Source: Gyromitra esculenta
Lineage: Eukaryota > Ascomycota > Pezizomycetes > Pezizales > Discinaceae
Assembly: GCA_038503075.1 (NCBI GenBank)
Contig: JBCAML010000007.1
Coordinates: 1,054,001-1,118,000, forward strand
Direction: 5' to 3'
Length of the DNA: 64,000 bases
Position numbers and translations under genes: made by a program. Shown here one piece after another: positions 35,105-47,438 of the stretch. How positions within the stretch are numbered: position 1 is the stretch's first letter; each line of letters starts with the position of its first letter. The notes below the pieces were generated by a model. The model made no database searches, was not told where the DNA came from, and saw only the letters and a program-made list of their open reading frames with translations.

Positions 35105-35482
35105 TTAGAGAAAACGGGCGGGGGGAGGGAAATTAATTATGCAGTTGCAGGGATCGCTATCGGGATCAGCCAGCCGATAGCCTTGTGTGAAGTGATTCGC
35201 CACTAGGACCCCGATGTATCCAAGCCCAAACGTTTCGTCAGAATGCCCACGGACGCAGTACCTGCATTCGACGAAGCTTGAAAATGCCCAGAACCAGCTT
35301 CTCCGCAATCCACTCGGCGTTTTCTCGGGCAATTGCACGTGAATAACAGCATGCCGAGTCTTCGGAACCGACGGGAACGTCTCCCAGAGATGCTGCTGCT
35401 GCGTCTGGGCGGAAACCATGTGGTAAAATCCACTCCGGGCGTTGAAACGTGTAAGGAACTTACAGCTTACCTGTGTCAGCAT
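35105..35482 (-). CDS. hypothetical protein, weakly supported
   Basis: A 125-codon frame reading leftward from 35482. The segment is visibly more GC-rich than its flanks, which is coding-like for this genome. The ATG at 35482 is followed after three codons by a good splice donor (CAG then GTAAGC), and a second ATG at 35418 opens MVSAQTQQQHLWETFPSVPK. Both an unspliced protein and one starting at the second ATG are possible. It contains a Cys-rich spot (VECRYCVRGH) and no recognised domain, signal peptide or repeat. It could be a small orphan gene or a decayed fragment. Confidence 0.3.
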   Translation of the reverse strand: MLTQVSCKFLTRFNARSGFYHMVSAQTQQQHLWETFPSVPKTRHAVIHVQLPEKTPSGLRRSWFWAFSSFVECRYCVRGHSDETFGLGYIGVLVANHFTQGYRLADPDSDPCNCIINFPPPARFL

Positions 35483-38400
35483 CTGGGTTGTACTTAAAAA
35501 AATAGTGTATGGGTTGGCGTATCGAGAGACCTAAAATGAAGCTCAACCAGCCAGTGCCTTAAGATTCAATTTCAGATACATTTTTTTATGGTTTGGCATT
35601 GTGAAATTGGAGGATCAGCATAACATGCACAGCCCTAGACGCCAAAATGGGTGTCGGTGTCAGCATCGGCAATATGTTGTTGGTGGACGTGGGTTCCCCT
35701 CTTCTCTGTTTGTTCTACCAAAGAATACTCCATGCAGACCAGGCTAGTAGGGAATCTAGATCCTTGCCTTACTACAATTACCGTACGACATGGCCATACT
35801 TTATTTCGGAGGGGAGCCAGGATTCAACTTCCAACCGGAAATATTACTTAAAGGGTGTGGTATTAAGGAAATAAAATCCCGGTTTAGAAGGCGATTCCTT
35901 CGACAACGATAAGGTATTTAGATGGTTCCTTGGAAGCCGCTTCCGCTAAGTAAATAAAAACTGGGGTAGGGGTATGAAGATGGGACAAGTCCAGGTCTCA
36001 CATTATGGTGACCTCACAGAACAGAAAACCCTGGCGTTCTACTCTATCTCTACACCCTTGACCCTAGTACATTTATTACGAAGTGCACTTAGATATTAGT
36101 AGGAAGCAAGCATACATGTGTATTCCTAAGCCGTCACAGGTGCTTAGAAGTGAGCTTATTTGCATTAAAGATAAGCGAGTACTCTTTTTATTCATCGCCG
36201 TGCGACCAGAACGAATCAACAGCTTCTACAACTCAACATTGCTTCGCCACTTAATCAGGGATATAGAAGTCGCACAGCATAATCAAAACACATCTGCGAT
36301 CAGGTGAAAAGGGATCGGGAAAAAGAAATAGCACTTTCCATCGCTATTGCAACCAATCCTTAGCTTGTCATGTATATGAAGTAGAGTTCAGGGTTGCTTT
36401 ATGCTGGGGTTTTGAAGAGTGTGCTGGCGCAATGTGTGCGCCTAAGCTTGCAGTAGTGTGTATTTTTATGAAGTCTCCTGTTCCAGAGTCTTATTCTGTT
36501 CTAAAGAGCCTCAGAACCTTGAGACGAAAGGCTTCTCGTTGTGAATTTCCCCAAGGACCACCAACATTCGGCACTACGGCTTCGTTTTGAGGCCTATAAT
36601 TAGCATAAAAAATAAAAAATAAAACCGGTTCCACGGGTATGTATGTACTAGCTGCGCATAGCCAGCTTTATAGTTTTTTCTTGGTTCTCCCCAACTATTG
36701 TAGCTATCGAATGGTCGTTTAATTTAAATATCTTATAACACCGGTTTAATTCTAGCGAATCATCGTCAGTTGCAGCTACATAGCTATATCGAAAGGGAGA
36801 TCGTTTTAGGAATCTTGTAAGGCTGGACAACTGCTCCGCGTGTTGACCAAGAGATTATAGCCACGACTCTAGTTACACAGCTATCGTTGAAGTACAAGCC
36901 ACAGGGCCTAAAGTAAGCCTTCTCGAAATCGGGGGGGACGTGCACTGCAGGGCTTTGGTAACGGTAGTATCGCGATCCAAAGCGGGAAGCAAATACCTCA
37001 TATGAATTAACGAAAAACCCTGTGCATGTGCGATTGAATTAGAACAACTGCTGACAACGCACACAATTACAGGGGACGGTTGGCCGGTGATACAGAGTTT
37101 CGGGAGAACGGGGTGATCAAATTAGCGATGGGTTTCCCCGGGTATGAGCTGAATCATAAACAATCACCCGCGCCAAGAATCACAGAGCCTCGAACTGATG
37201 GCCCCAACATTTCATCAGATTATTTCGTTCGGCACATTCAACCCTTAGACTACGGTGCTCTTAAACACACAAACAGACAAACACACAACTAAAACAAAAT
37301 CAACACGCACATAAAAAACGCACAGAACCCTAAACCCAACACCCTCCCGTCTGGACTCCACCCTCCCATCTTTCCGCATGATCTGCATGATATTTACCAG
37401 CGCCGTACCTTCGGGAAGGCGGTGTCACTGATTACTTCACACTACTCCGTCTCGACATCTCCGCACCCCCTTACTCTCCCCTCCTGCCCCTCACCCTCAC
37501 CCTTTTCACCCCCCCCAACCCCCCCTTACATTTCATTGAAGCCTAACAGTAGAGCGGACAGTAGAGCGGAAAAGGAAAACACCAATATTGAAGGAATACC
37601 ATCATTGTTATCGTAATGTCAGGTCATGTTTCCTAGCGTTCTAGTGCTGTCTGTGCCTCTATAAACGCCGCTCAGCCACCTCAGAGAGAAAAAAGAAATA
37701 TACACAACCCCGTTAAGCATATTTAGCCTCTAACAACAATAACAACAATAATCTTCTTCATTTCTCGCACCGATCTCCGGCTGTGAGGTATATAGACGTT
37801 GTCTCCTATCTCCTCCTCAAATTAGGGGCACGGATCCTATATCTAAATAAATGCTCGTGATTGACGGCGACGTCATCAGGAACCCCTTTAGGTATCCGAG
37901 GTAAACCCTTCAGTCTTTATCACGCCTTGGATATACTAAAGTTACGGCAGAAAACCATTAACTGTAAATGGAGCTTGGGGTAGTTAATAGGTGTTATTTT
38001 TGGCTTCTATGTATATGCTTTATTTTTAATACCTGGGAAATAGTTTCGCCGGCCCTAGCCCGCTGCCAAGCATTCAACTGTCCTCGTATCATCTATCGTT
38101 CCCCCTATTACTATCTACTATACAAGTCCCCCATAACCCCAGAAAAGCTCTTTCACCTCCGCCGATAGTAGTGTATCGTATGTCTTACTCGTTCATATTA
38201 TAGGTAGACTGCATGTTGAATCCAAACCCACTATAGATAATTTCATACTGTAGTTGTTGTTACAGGCGGCGCTCCTATCGAGAGAGTCTACTGTATCTCT
38301 TCTACTTCTTGCTCTAGATCTATATATATCTCCTGTCCGGCTTTTTATTTTATTTTACCCTTGATACATGTATCTTCTATGTTCCTCCAAGCTTTAGGCT

Positions 38401-41400
38401 TGTCAGCACCGCTAACGCATTGTGTACTACGCGGTACATTACGTCATGTAACGCTATTTCAGAGATCCGACACTTGTAATCCGAAAAATACACGAAAGTA
38501 AGGAAGGCATCCAGAAACTCAGCCAGAATCTAAGTGTCAGAGAGTTCCCCACCATCCATCAATGGCACTAGACACTCGAGCTCGAGTCGCCTGGGCTGAG
38601 TCCTGTACCACCACGTTCTCAACAGTCTGTGCCTGATCATCCGATACCTGCGGTACCTGCATGACGCGGAGGTGGGATGTGCATACAGCACGTGGTAGCG
38701 ACAAATAGACGTCAAAATTAAAAATTAAAAAAATACCTTCCCAGAATATTTTGGATGCAAGCGGGAGCTTGTTTGTAACCTCATCTAGCAACATCGAACC
38801 TCAGACTATGGCAGCAGGAACAGGAGGCTCTTAGTTTTAGACATTGCTCGCGCTCGTTCCCGCTCCGAGGTCTTATTGTTCCTGCACCATCTCAAAGCCA
38901 GAGGGAAAAACTCGTGAAGACTACGGGTATTCCGCAAGTCTCCGTAGACATACTCGTCTAAAGATTTACCAGGAAGCTCAAGAGCCAAGAGGTCTCGACT
39001 GCTTCGCGGTACTAACGTTGACAGATATTACTACTATGATGTCATCGTCAAACTCTTTTTATCTGCTCTTGTAGTGAAGCTTTCAGAGAGGGGGCATCAA
39101 TTCTGGATGAACCCTGAGGCTACAGTACCGGGAAGTGGGGGGTGTTTTGGGTACCGTATTGTTAGAAAGTGTAGGAATAAGTCAGGGTGACTACCGCATT
39201 ACCTTTAAGAACTCTGTAGCACTACCGATTTACTCACGCATTCATGAGAGCGATGTACGAATACCGTACCAATTTCACCCCCCCTTCCCGGTGCTGTAAC
39301 GCTAATGTGATTCTCTATGTTTTCCTATCAAGACTTCGTTTCTAGTGAGAAACCTCTGATTTCTCACCTGCTGCTTTAGATTACGCTTCACATGAGCCCG
39401 CCACACACCATCCCCGGCGAAGATGACTGCAGTCTGCAGTCCTCTCTAGGCTTGCCCTGGAGCAAATTTTGGCAATTCCACCCGGGGCTAGACCCTGGAA
39501 CCAGACGGATTACCCTACTGGACCGCCTCCGCAGAGCGAAAGCAAGGTGAAGATCGAGCTCCTGAGAGACGGTAATCGTCTTTTAGAGCACTGACAGCGT
39601 TTCTTGGATGTTGGCGCGTACAAGCCGTAGATCGACAACGGGACTCTCTGCAACTGGCTGATCGTCGATTTTCGGCACAGTCGTCTCAGCGCTGCGGTAG
39701 GGCTACCTTACTCTCTATTAGGGGTTGCTTTGCTGATCACCGTATCTAGAAGCGTCCGGGATAAAGACTACACAATTTAGAAAGTGGAGACGGATGCTAT
39801 GAAACTAAGAGCTTGTGGAGCAAGAGTGATCATATAGGACGCACCACTTAGTAATGCAACTGACTATATCTAGATTTTTCAATAGCCTAATTAAAATACG
39901 TTCTCTTCATAGAATTAGCACAAACTCTTGTTAGTGGAGTGATGTCTTAGCCAAATCCCAAAGGAGGCACACTCTGACCGTTCTTGTCAAGGTGGTGTGA
40001 AGGTCTGAAGAAATGGATGAGCTATCTGGATGACAAATGAGTTGCCCAAGTCCCTTGTTGGCTACTGGCTAGTCACCACCATTCTATCTGGTGTCTAACC
40101 TACGTACGTGCCAGAAACAATGCCCACGGGTACAAGTTTTGCAAAAAACAGGCACCATCATAACGCGTGAAAGAATGGCCTACCTGAACTGGTGTGGAAC
40201 AATTTCCTCTCACACGCGGCCAAGTTGAAATAGTGCTTGGCAGAAAGAGCTTTTGTGGTTCAGATCCCGCCAGCTCCTTTTTTATTTTTATTTTTATCTA
40301 GTAATTCACCTTCACGCCACCCACACCATAGCCCTCGCCCCTCTACATAATGCTTCTATGCTTCTTCTGAGGAATTATACCTTGAAACTACTCTGATGAT
40401 TAGGGTATTCTTTAATTAGCCCGGTGCACGCTAATCGAGTGACTTATCATGATCATGATCACACCTGGCTGTAAAACAGAACAATGATGTGACGAACGTA
40501 CTACTATTCCTTCAATTCTCTTAAGTAATCATCACACGCACATATACATGTTGATAAATAGATCATATATATGAAGGAAGTGTCATCATCCAACTTCCGT
40601 ATGGCCACATTCCAACAAGCCCAAATTTTTTATGATCCTATAATACCTACAACGGTAACAGAACTCTAGGCATTGTTTCGTATTAGTACGACATTGAAAG
40701 TAAAGCTAGCCATTTAACATGTGCATAGGAACAGCTGGGCGGTAATTTCCTGAATGTTGACGAGGCGGGACTAGTTTCGGGCAGATCTCGCTTCGTCTCG
40801 TCCCATCCGATCTTCTCGTTTCGTCTCGAGAAAACCCCGTGACTAAAATGGGGCTATCTAACTGGACTTTCTTGGTGGGTTTTAACAAACCAACTTTAAG
40901 AGGCGGCCTTATATAGGGTATTTGGAGTAATCAGGCGCTCCGGGGTGTTGGAAGAGGATTGGTATATGTCTGGCGTGGAAAACGACTGATCTGTAAGGCT
41001 TAATTTTTGTGTCTTTTGATTAAAGGTAGCGCTCATTATATATCACTCGGTCTAATCAACACTAGATGTTTGAGCCCTGGCCCTCCTGTCTCTTCGGTAG
41101 CTCGGAAATTTCCTAATGTCCAATAACTCAACGAACTCTTATTTCCATACTATCTTGGTGACTTTACCTTTAACTTCAAGTACCCTAGCGGATGTCTTGC
41201 GGTCTTAGGCCTCGTTGTGGTTAGGTGGTTTGTCATCAAGATCCTTGGTTGTCTTATCACTAGCCTTGCTTACGAGTGCTGTGGTGCTTCATTCTTAGGA
41301 ATTAATAGTAACTTTACGCTTACCTTACTAGATGTTGGAAGCTGATGGTTTTGGGTGACTCTGGCTCTCACGGCTGTTCGTGATTCGACTTGTATTCTAA

Positions 41401-42298
41401 GGATGTCAATTTACAAACGGGTCGGCCTATTTACAAATGGGGCCACTTTAAACATACCCAAAGTTCCTATGCAGGTGGTTTTCTTAACCTACATATACTT
41501 ACTATGGCTTCTTACAATACGTGTAGTCGTGGACCAACTCATCAATACTGTACTCTTGGTATTAGGTACACCCTTTTCCTTTCGAAGCTTGAACATATGC
41601 CACATGTGCCATATGGTGTGCGTGGATAGGGCAAATTTCCATGAGATAGATCAATACTTAGTGAGGAGACAAAAAAAAAGGGTTCGTCGAAGTTGTGATG
41701 GGTAAGATTCCGGTAGCGATGGGGCGAAGCTGATGCTCACATTCCGAGAGGACGTTTGCGCAAATCCCAATCTAGCTTGCTTAGATTTGTAGTCCCTAGA
41801 CATTGGTTGTCTTTTAGTTTCGCCTCGCAAATGGGTTGACCCGTATTAAAACGAGCATTCTTGGTTCCGAAATAGGTACGGGTCAGGAGATATGCGGTTT
41901 AGTATTCCATCAAATACAATGTTGGTACTGTATTTCGAGTACAAGGCGGCGAGGATAATTTGCAAGGGCCTTCCATACGCCTTGCAGCTGGGCGGGTTTC
42001 TTGAACTATAGTTCAAAAAACAGAACTTCCCGGTATTTAGTCAAGCCTGGTGCTTGGCTAGATTGGTCTAGTGTATTTTCCTAAGTAGTTCGTCCTCGTT
42101 AAGTAGAACGACATTATAAAATTTCTTGACAGCGATATCACATGATTTTACAGCTATCAACTTCAGATTCATAGGGAAAACCCCGATATGAGTGAAAAAT
42201 GGTACTAAAATCCCTAGCCTAGTTTTATTTTTGGCAGCTGTGGCAGCATTAAATTATAATTCCCTCGATTTTACCCTTCATTATTTTACCCTTAGAAA
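35483..42298. other. gene-free region, long
   Basis: Nearly 7 kb without a supportable gene. There is a C-rich stretch at 37440-37530, a near-duplicate TAGAGCGGA pair around 37550-37570, and a TACATGTA site at 38365. A single copy of the repeat also present at 50563-51014 lies at 41401-41441. Open frames are short and scattered. The left part of 42160-42298 is the 3' flank of rcm1. Confidence 0.5.
41401..41441 (+). repeat. dispersed repeat copy related to the 50563-51014 element
   Basis: The stretch GGATGTCAATTTACAAACGG and its continuation match 50589-50630 at about 33 of 42 positions with one 1-bp gap. The second TTTACAAATGGG is identical. It contains two TTTACAAA words 21 bp apart. Only one arm is seen here, so it is a solo or truncated copy. 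Confidence 0.65.
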
Positions 42299-44156
42299 CT
42301 ACTTTTTTTTGTTCGAACCAAGCAAACGCCGTGGACGAAATTTAGCAAGCTTTTCTGTTCCCTTCCCTTTCCCCTTCTTCCCTACACCGTCCTCCCCGAT
42401 AGTTTCTACTGCTTTGCTTATCGTTCGCTTTTTCTGTCTTTGCTTCTCCATCATACTCGAGTTAATTGTTTCCGTCGCCTTGACCTCGTCAATACCACTA
42501 ATACCGCCCCATTCCTCTTCATTCTCTTCCTCAATCGTCGAATCTGGAAGTCCATCCACCTCCTCCTTGCTCTCCTCGAGTGGTTCATCGATATTACCAT
42601 CCCTCACAAAAGGCACAACGAAAAATCCAATCCCGCCGTCTTCCCACGGGTTACACCTAATACAGCCTCCTGCTATTTCCTCATCCCCATTACACTCCTC
42701 AACCAACCCCCTCCTCTCCCAGGCCTTGAAATTATTTCTATCTCTATTCTCCACTTTCCATCCGCGCTTCACCGCAACATCTGACTTCAAGACCGACAAA
42801 ACCACATGCTCATTCTCCTCAGCATGCACCGAGCATGTGCTATAAGTTATCCGTCGTGCTGAAGGAAAACGCATAGCGTGCATAATAATCTTCTTTTGAA
42901 AAGTAGATAAAGACAAGAGACGTTCTTCGTCCAATTTCTTTTGCTTCGCGATTTCCTCTTCCTCCTTCTTAGATACTGATTTTGTCGGAACAGTTTCTGC
43001 GGTATCTTCCCGCTTTCGCTTCTTCATTTTGCTTGTTCGGCTAGCCGGAAGAGGAGGCTTCGCGGCGGTGGGAAGTAATTCGTACTCGTGTCTTTCTACG
43101 ATGCCGCTGCCGCTGCAGCTTGGGTCTAATAGTAAATGCGTCACTTTCCCTAATCCCTCCCTCTCTTCCCCTTTCCACGGATCTGCCAGTAGAAAATCAT
43201 TTCCGCCTCTGATCTCTACTATCTTATTGGCACTGGCCTTTCCAACCATTGTTTCCAAGACCTTTGCTCTTTTTGGATCCCTCTCAAATGCGAATATTTT
43301 TCCAGAGCTCCCATTTCCAATGATAGCTGCGAGATGTGTGGTTTTGTTCCCAGGAGCGGCCGTGCCATCGATCACGAACGCATCTGGCGGAGGCGATAGA
43401 AGATGCGCAGGAAAACAGGAAGCTTTATCCTGAAGAAAAATGGCGCCAGAGACAACAAGCGCATGAGCTGATAGATCAGTAGAAGGCGAGAATCCTAGTA
43501 GATTAGGAATATGGGGGTCTATATAGACCACCATAGCCTCCTTCTCTCCGGTTTTTGCGAATACTTCCTGGAATTCGTTCACAGGGGTGTAATCTTTGAA
43601 GGCCCCCGCTAAAACATCCATAACTGTGGTTTTGAGAGTATTTACTCGAACCCATCGTGGATATCTGGCAGAAGTCGTGACAGTGGCAGCGAGGAGAGCT
43701 GCGGTAGATGAATAACCACGCCGTATCTTGGCGCGGGTGAACTCAGAAGATAGTCTGGCTTTATGGCGGAGGATAGATTCCTTTAATGGTCCGGTTGAGG
43801 TTGCAATTCCGCCCTTCTTTAAAAGAAAGTCGTGAACCAAGACTAGGGCTAATGGGTGTGAAAGCTAGTAGTAAATGTGTTAGCTATGGACTGCTATACA
43901 ACTAAAGATAACCTATGAAAATCAATGAGATCCTAGATCCCCGCAGTGAAAATATTCTTACTTTTTTTTCAATATCTAGCAGGCCTGCCTTGTCAATAAC
44001 TTCGTTCAGAATCTCTTGATGTTTCAGCGTCTCGATGACTAGGGCATACAGTTGCTCCGGACGAGACTTCAGCGAGGAATCAGAATATATAGCTCCCCTC
44101 AGGCCACCATATCTAGGGCGGGAAATAATTCTTGACGCTTCAATGTAGAGAGACAT
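42299..44156 (-). CDS. rcm1: 25S rRNA (cytosine-C5)-methyltransferase Rcm1 / NSUN5
   Basis: Predicted 586 aa from two exons, 44156-43962 and 43864-42299. The 97-nt intron has a GTAAGA donor, and the junction reads DIEKK-LSHPLALVLVHDFL, matching the family. It is a SAM-dependent RsmB/NOP2/Sun enzyme; yeast Rcm1 makes m5C2278 in 25S rRNA in the nucleolus. Motifs are RWVRVNTLKT (PUA-less RNA-binding N-domain), DGTAAPGNKTTHLA at about 231-244 (SAM motif I), LLLDPSCSGSG with release Cys315 (motif IV) and YSTCS with nucleophile Cys409 (motif VI). A Lys/Glu-rich insert near 339-375 and a basic, acidic-interrupted tail ending SNKKK are disordered and suit nucleolar targeting. Catalytic residues are intact. 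Confidence 0.95.
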
Positions 44157-46329
44157 GATGGCTGGAGACCCGTGGAGGTTGCGAGCCTGCGAAATTTAGC
44201 TTTGGGAAAAAATTGGCTTGGCTTGGCTTTTGGTCACGTGTTGTAATCAGCCGCATGAAATACTCTATAAATAGACTGCAATACTTATTGATTCGGTACC
44301 TGGATTTCCCCAGTTTCTGGTTTTTCTGGCATAGGTCGTGTCTCTAATTGATGATGCTGTTTCTCTCAGCGCAAGATACTTCCAGTGCCACTATTATAGG
44401 CCTTCATTACCTCTGTGCCAGTAATCTCGATAGGTGGGAACCTACATGTAGTTTTGCTCTGGTGGTGGTTCAAAGGTGCCATATCCTGAGGATGAATGTG
44501 TAGGGCAACTTGGTAAGCTTGTCCAAGCGCTTTCATAGCGCAGGGACGTACGAGGCCTACTCTTAGCCATTGTTGCTTACACATTGACAGCCATTAAGTT
44601 CCCTAAGAACATGCGTCGTCTACTTTACCGGTATTAGGCTCATATTAGAACGAGTATACTAATGCTCAAACCTTAAGGAGCTTCAAGCGCAATCCAAGAA
44701 ACCCTACATCATATCATGATTTTTGGCTATTTCTTTCAGGGAGTCGGTATGTTCTTGTAAAGTAGGGTAAGATAGGGTGACCCATATGCATTTCTACCAT
44801 CTCAAGACTTAATAGCTGTAAGTACAAAACCCTTCTCGTATCCAAAGACCCTGCTACTTAGTGTTTCCTTATATTAATGTGAAGAAAATATCATGAGGCG
44901 TCAGGTCAAAGCGTTATCTTCGAGGAAAGAACTATATGAGCTAAGTGTACGATCTACAAGGATTGGCTCAGGGAAGCTTTAGGAGACAAACTGCTAGGTA
45001 ACTCTCGAGGCCGGAACAAGTCATCTCAGCGTCTTAAAATACTATCAATTGGATTCCACTCGGTATAAACCGATCGATTTCAGTTGATTTCAGCGGTATG
45101 CGGCGCTCTCCAGAGATATTGTTGGTATTTATGTTATTGTGGCTCTTGGAAGAGCTCTATAACATATATTGCAGACATTTATCGCCGCGTTTTCTAGAGA
45201 TAGGCTGCCAATTAAGATATCTCTCAGAGGGGCCACCCCTCCAGAACCCCCGAACTCCGAATTACCGTTAATCTCTAAATTACCACCAGCATCATAGGGA
45301 CAAATTTTAGCCTCTTGAGTGGTCGCTTCAATCCACACGTACACAATATTCAGGGACACTGCGGAGTAAAATTCCAGGTACGGTTAAGCTTGCTTGGCCC
45401 TTCAAGGGTACCAGTAGTAGCAAATAGTCTCGAAGCTTTGCATCCTACAACTGGAAGGTACCTGACAATTATAAATCTTTTCAAAAGCCACCTCGCTTAT
45501 CAAAAGCCATGCACGACGGCATCATTATTTGCTTTCTAGTGATATCTCTTACATTTGTACTACATTTACTACAGTTAAACATAATTATAACCAACCAGTA
45601 GTTACCTATCGTTGATAGGGTCGCCGCCCCACAAACTGGATAAGACAATCACCTTGAAACGACCACATCCCTACAATTCGCCCAACAAACGATTACTACA
45701 GGTAAATAAAAAAAACGCTGTTCCCCCAAACGGAATCTTATATGTTTTGACGGCCTAGAACATATGGATAATTTCCACATAAAATATCCAAAACGGCTTG
45801 CTTCGACGCCATTCCTTGGATACTAAAAGGCCCTGAACCGTACAACCTTTCAACAGCGTGCAATAAAACCCAAGAACTCAACAACGTGTTATTAGGAGAC
45901 CTGGAGTACCGCTAGCCTTCCCCATTCTCCACCCAATGAAAAGTTTAGTCCCCAACACGACCCCCGTGTCAAGTGCAAATAGACTAACGGCAACTATCAT
46001 GAGGCTGACAGTCTACGATAACCTGATTGGCCACCTGCGAAATAAAGGTGTCGTCTAAACTTAGTTAAGGTCTGATCGTCACGATCCGGAGCGCGCCGAC
46101 GAACAAAGGTAAGCAAATACAATGCGACATCTCGTTCCTGAATCCCAGCTTCCTGATGTGGGGTTGTAACTCCGCTAACTCTAACTCATTCGTTTTATCT
46201 ATGCTTGGCAGAGGGTTTCCATTCGATCACGACTATCAAGATCAAGCTAGGATTCGCGAATACAATCAATGAAGCGAGACCAGGGGAGTTCTCACAAGGA
46301 GGGGGTTTGTTAAGCGATTGGGAGTTTGA
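44157..46329. other. divergent intergenic region, rcm1 / RNase gene
   Basis: About 2.2 kb between two genes transcribed away from each other, so it holds both promoters. A TACATGTA palindrome lies at 44443-44450. Open frames (for example 45129-45359 minus) are short and lack family features. No other element is recognised. Confidence 0.45.
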
Positions 46330-46337
46330 TATAAAAG
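46330..46337 (+). promoter_or_regulatory. TATA box of the RNase gene
   Basis: TATAAAAG lies 90 bp before the ATG at 46427, a suitable distance for a fungal TATA promoter with a 50-60-nt leader. The leader just before the ATG is C/T-rich (TCCTTCTGTCTTCAGTC). Strong TATA promoters are common in inducible secreted-enzyme genes. Confidence 0.65.
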
Positions 46338-46426
46338 GCGGACGTTTTTCCTCTTGGAATTAAAGGCTAGTATAGCACACTCGAAATACATACTCGAACT
46401 ATCCGTTCCTTCTGTCTTCAGTCATT

Positions 46427-46953
46427 ATGAAGTTCCTTGTTGCTGCATTCATGGTTGTTGCTTCCCTCGTTGCTTCAGCCGTGGCTCAAGACGTCTCTGG
46501 TTCTACTGGTGTGAACTGCAATGGTCAGTATATCGTGTTTCCGTCTGTAGATCACGCATGTATCCATACACTAACACCAGAGACAGGCTACATCATCTCA
46601 CTATCTAACATCGACGCCGCTGCTGAAAAGGCTCTCGACTACCTGAACGCCGGAACCCAGGTTGGTTCTAACGACTACCCGCATCAATTCAAAAACCTTG
46701 AGGGTTTCACTTTCAACTCTGGCTGCCGCGCACCGTACTACGAGTTCCCTGTTGTGAAGGGTGGTTTATACACCGGTGGTGACCCTGGATGTGATCGTGT
46801 CATTGTTGGAACTTGGGATGGAACAAATGCTCGTTTCTGCGGTATGTAATGAATTACCAAATATAGCTTGTTCAGAATGCTGATTGGGTTATAGATGCGG
46901 TTACTCATTGTGGCGCTTCTGGAAATAATTTCCTTCAATGCAGCAACACTTAG
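46427..46953 (+). CDS. secreted guanyl-specific ribonuclease, RNase T1/F1 family
   Basis: Predicted 136 aa from three exons: 46427-46523, 46587-46841 and 46895-46953. The introns are 63 and 53 nt; the first has a CTAAC branch point. If the second intron is ignored, translation stops early at FCGM and loses the last catalytic His. Residues 1-20 are a signal peptide ending in Ala (cleavage before QDVSG). The mature enzyme cleaves single-stranded RNA 3' of G through a 2',3'-cyclic intermediate. All T1 catalytic residues are present: Y63 (T1 Tyr38), H65 (His40), E85 (Glu58), R103 (Arg77), H122 (His92) and F130 (Phe100). In the guanine-recognition loop Glu46 is kept (E71), but T1 Asn43 and Tyr45 are replaced by K68 and L70. 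Six Cys (31, 79, 101, 117, 123, 133) could form up to three disulfides. Likely roles are nutrient RNA use or competition. Confidence 0.93.
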
Positions 46954-47438
46954 GAGTTGGTTTAATTTCGAGGTATTTGGTAGAGGTGATAATGGTGGCC
47001 TTGAAAGGCGTTTTTGGAGTTTAAGATAGATTATAGTATTCTGGGAATACTTTACACGGTCGATAAAAGTTATCATTGATACAAGTCATATTTTTGCTTT
47101 TCAGAAGAATCGATCAAATCATGCCAACAAAACACGTGTGCTATTGACCCGCATTTTTCTTCGTGACTTTCTAAATACAGTGATCTAGCCAGTTAACAAG
47201 GGTGGATGATAAACTAAACCCTGGAGTATGAGCTCTAGCGAGATACATGATCCAGATTCTTGTCTCATGTAACCAAGTCTGGGCTTTTATGCCCACCCGT
47301 AATAGAGAAGGTTAAACCATAAGTTTAGGTTCAATTCCTATCACCTCCCAAGCCACATGTACTTTAACGATAACTAAATGTGCGAATCCATTTTACCAGT
47401 CTCAGCAATAATAAAACCATCCACCAAATAACACCAAT
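46954..47438. other. convergent intergenic region
   Basis: 3' flanks of the rightward RNase gene and the leftward gene at 47439. A B-box-like word, GGTTCAATTCC, sits at about 47328 but there is no tRNA around it (see rejected items). Nothing else is recognised. Confidence 0.45.

Noticed and set aside
42192..42845. 217-codon open frame on the + strand
   Set aside because: It is antisense to the rcm1 3' half; composition is Ser/Pro/Leu-rich as expected for a shadow of a Lys/Glu-rich coding strand.
47275..47350. tRNA-like B-box word GGTTCAATTCC
   Set aside because: The T-stem has a mismatch, and there is no A-box or acceptor stem complementary to the 3' side at the right distance.
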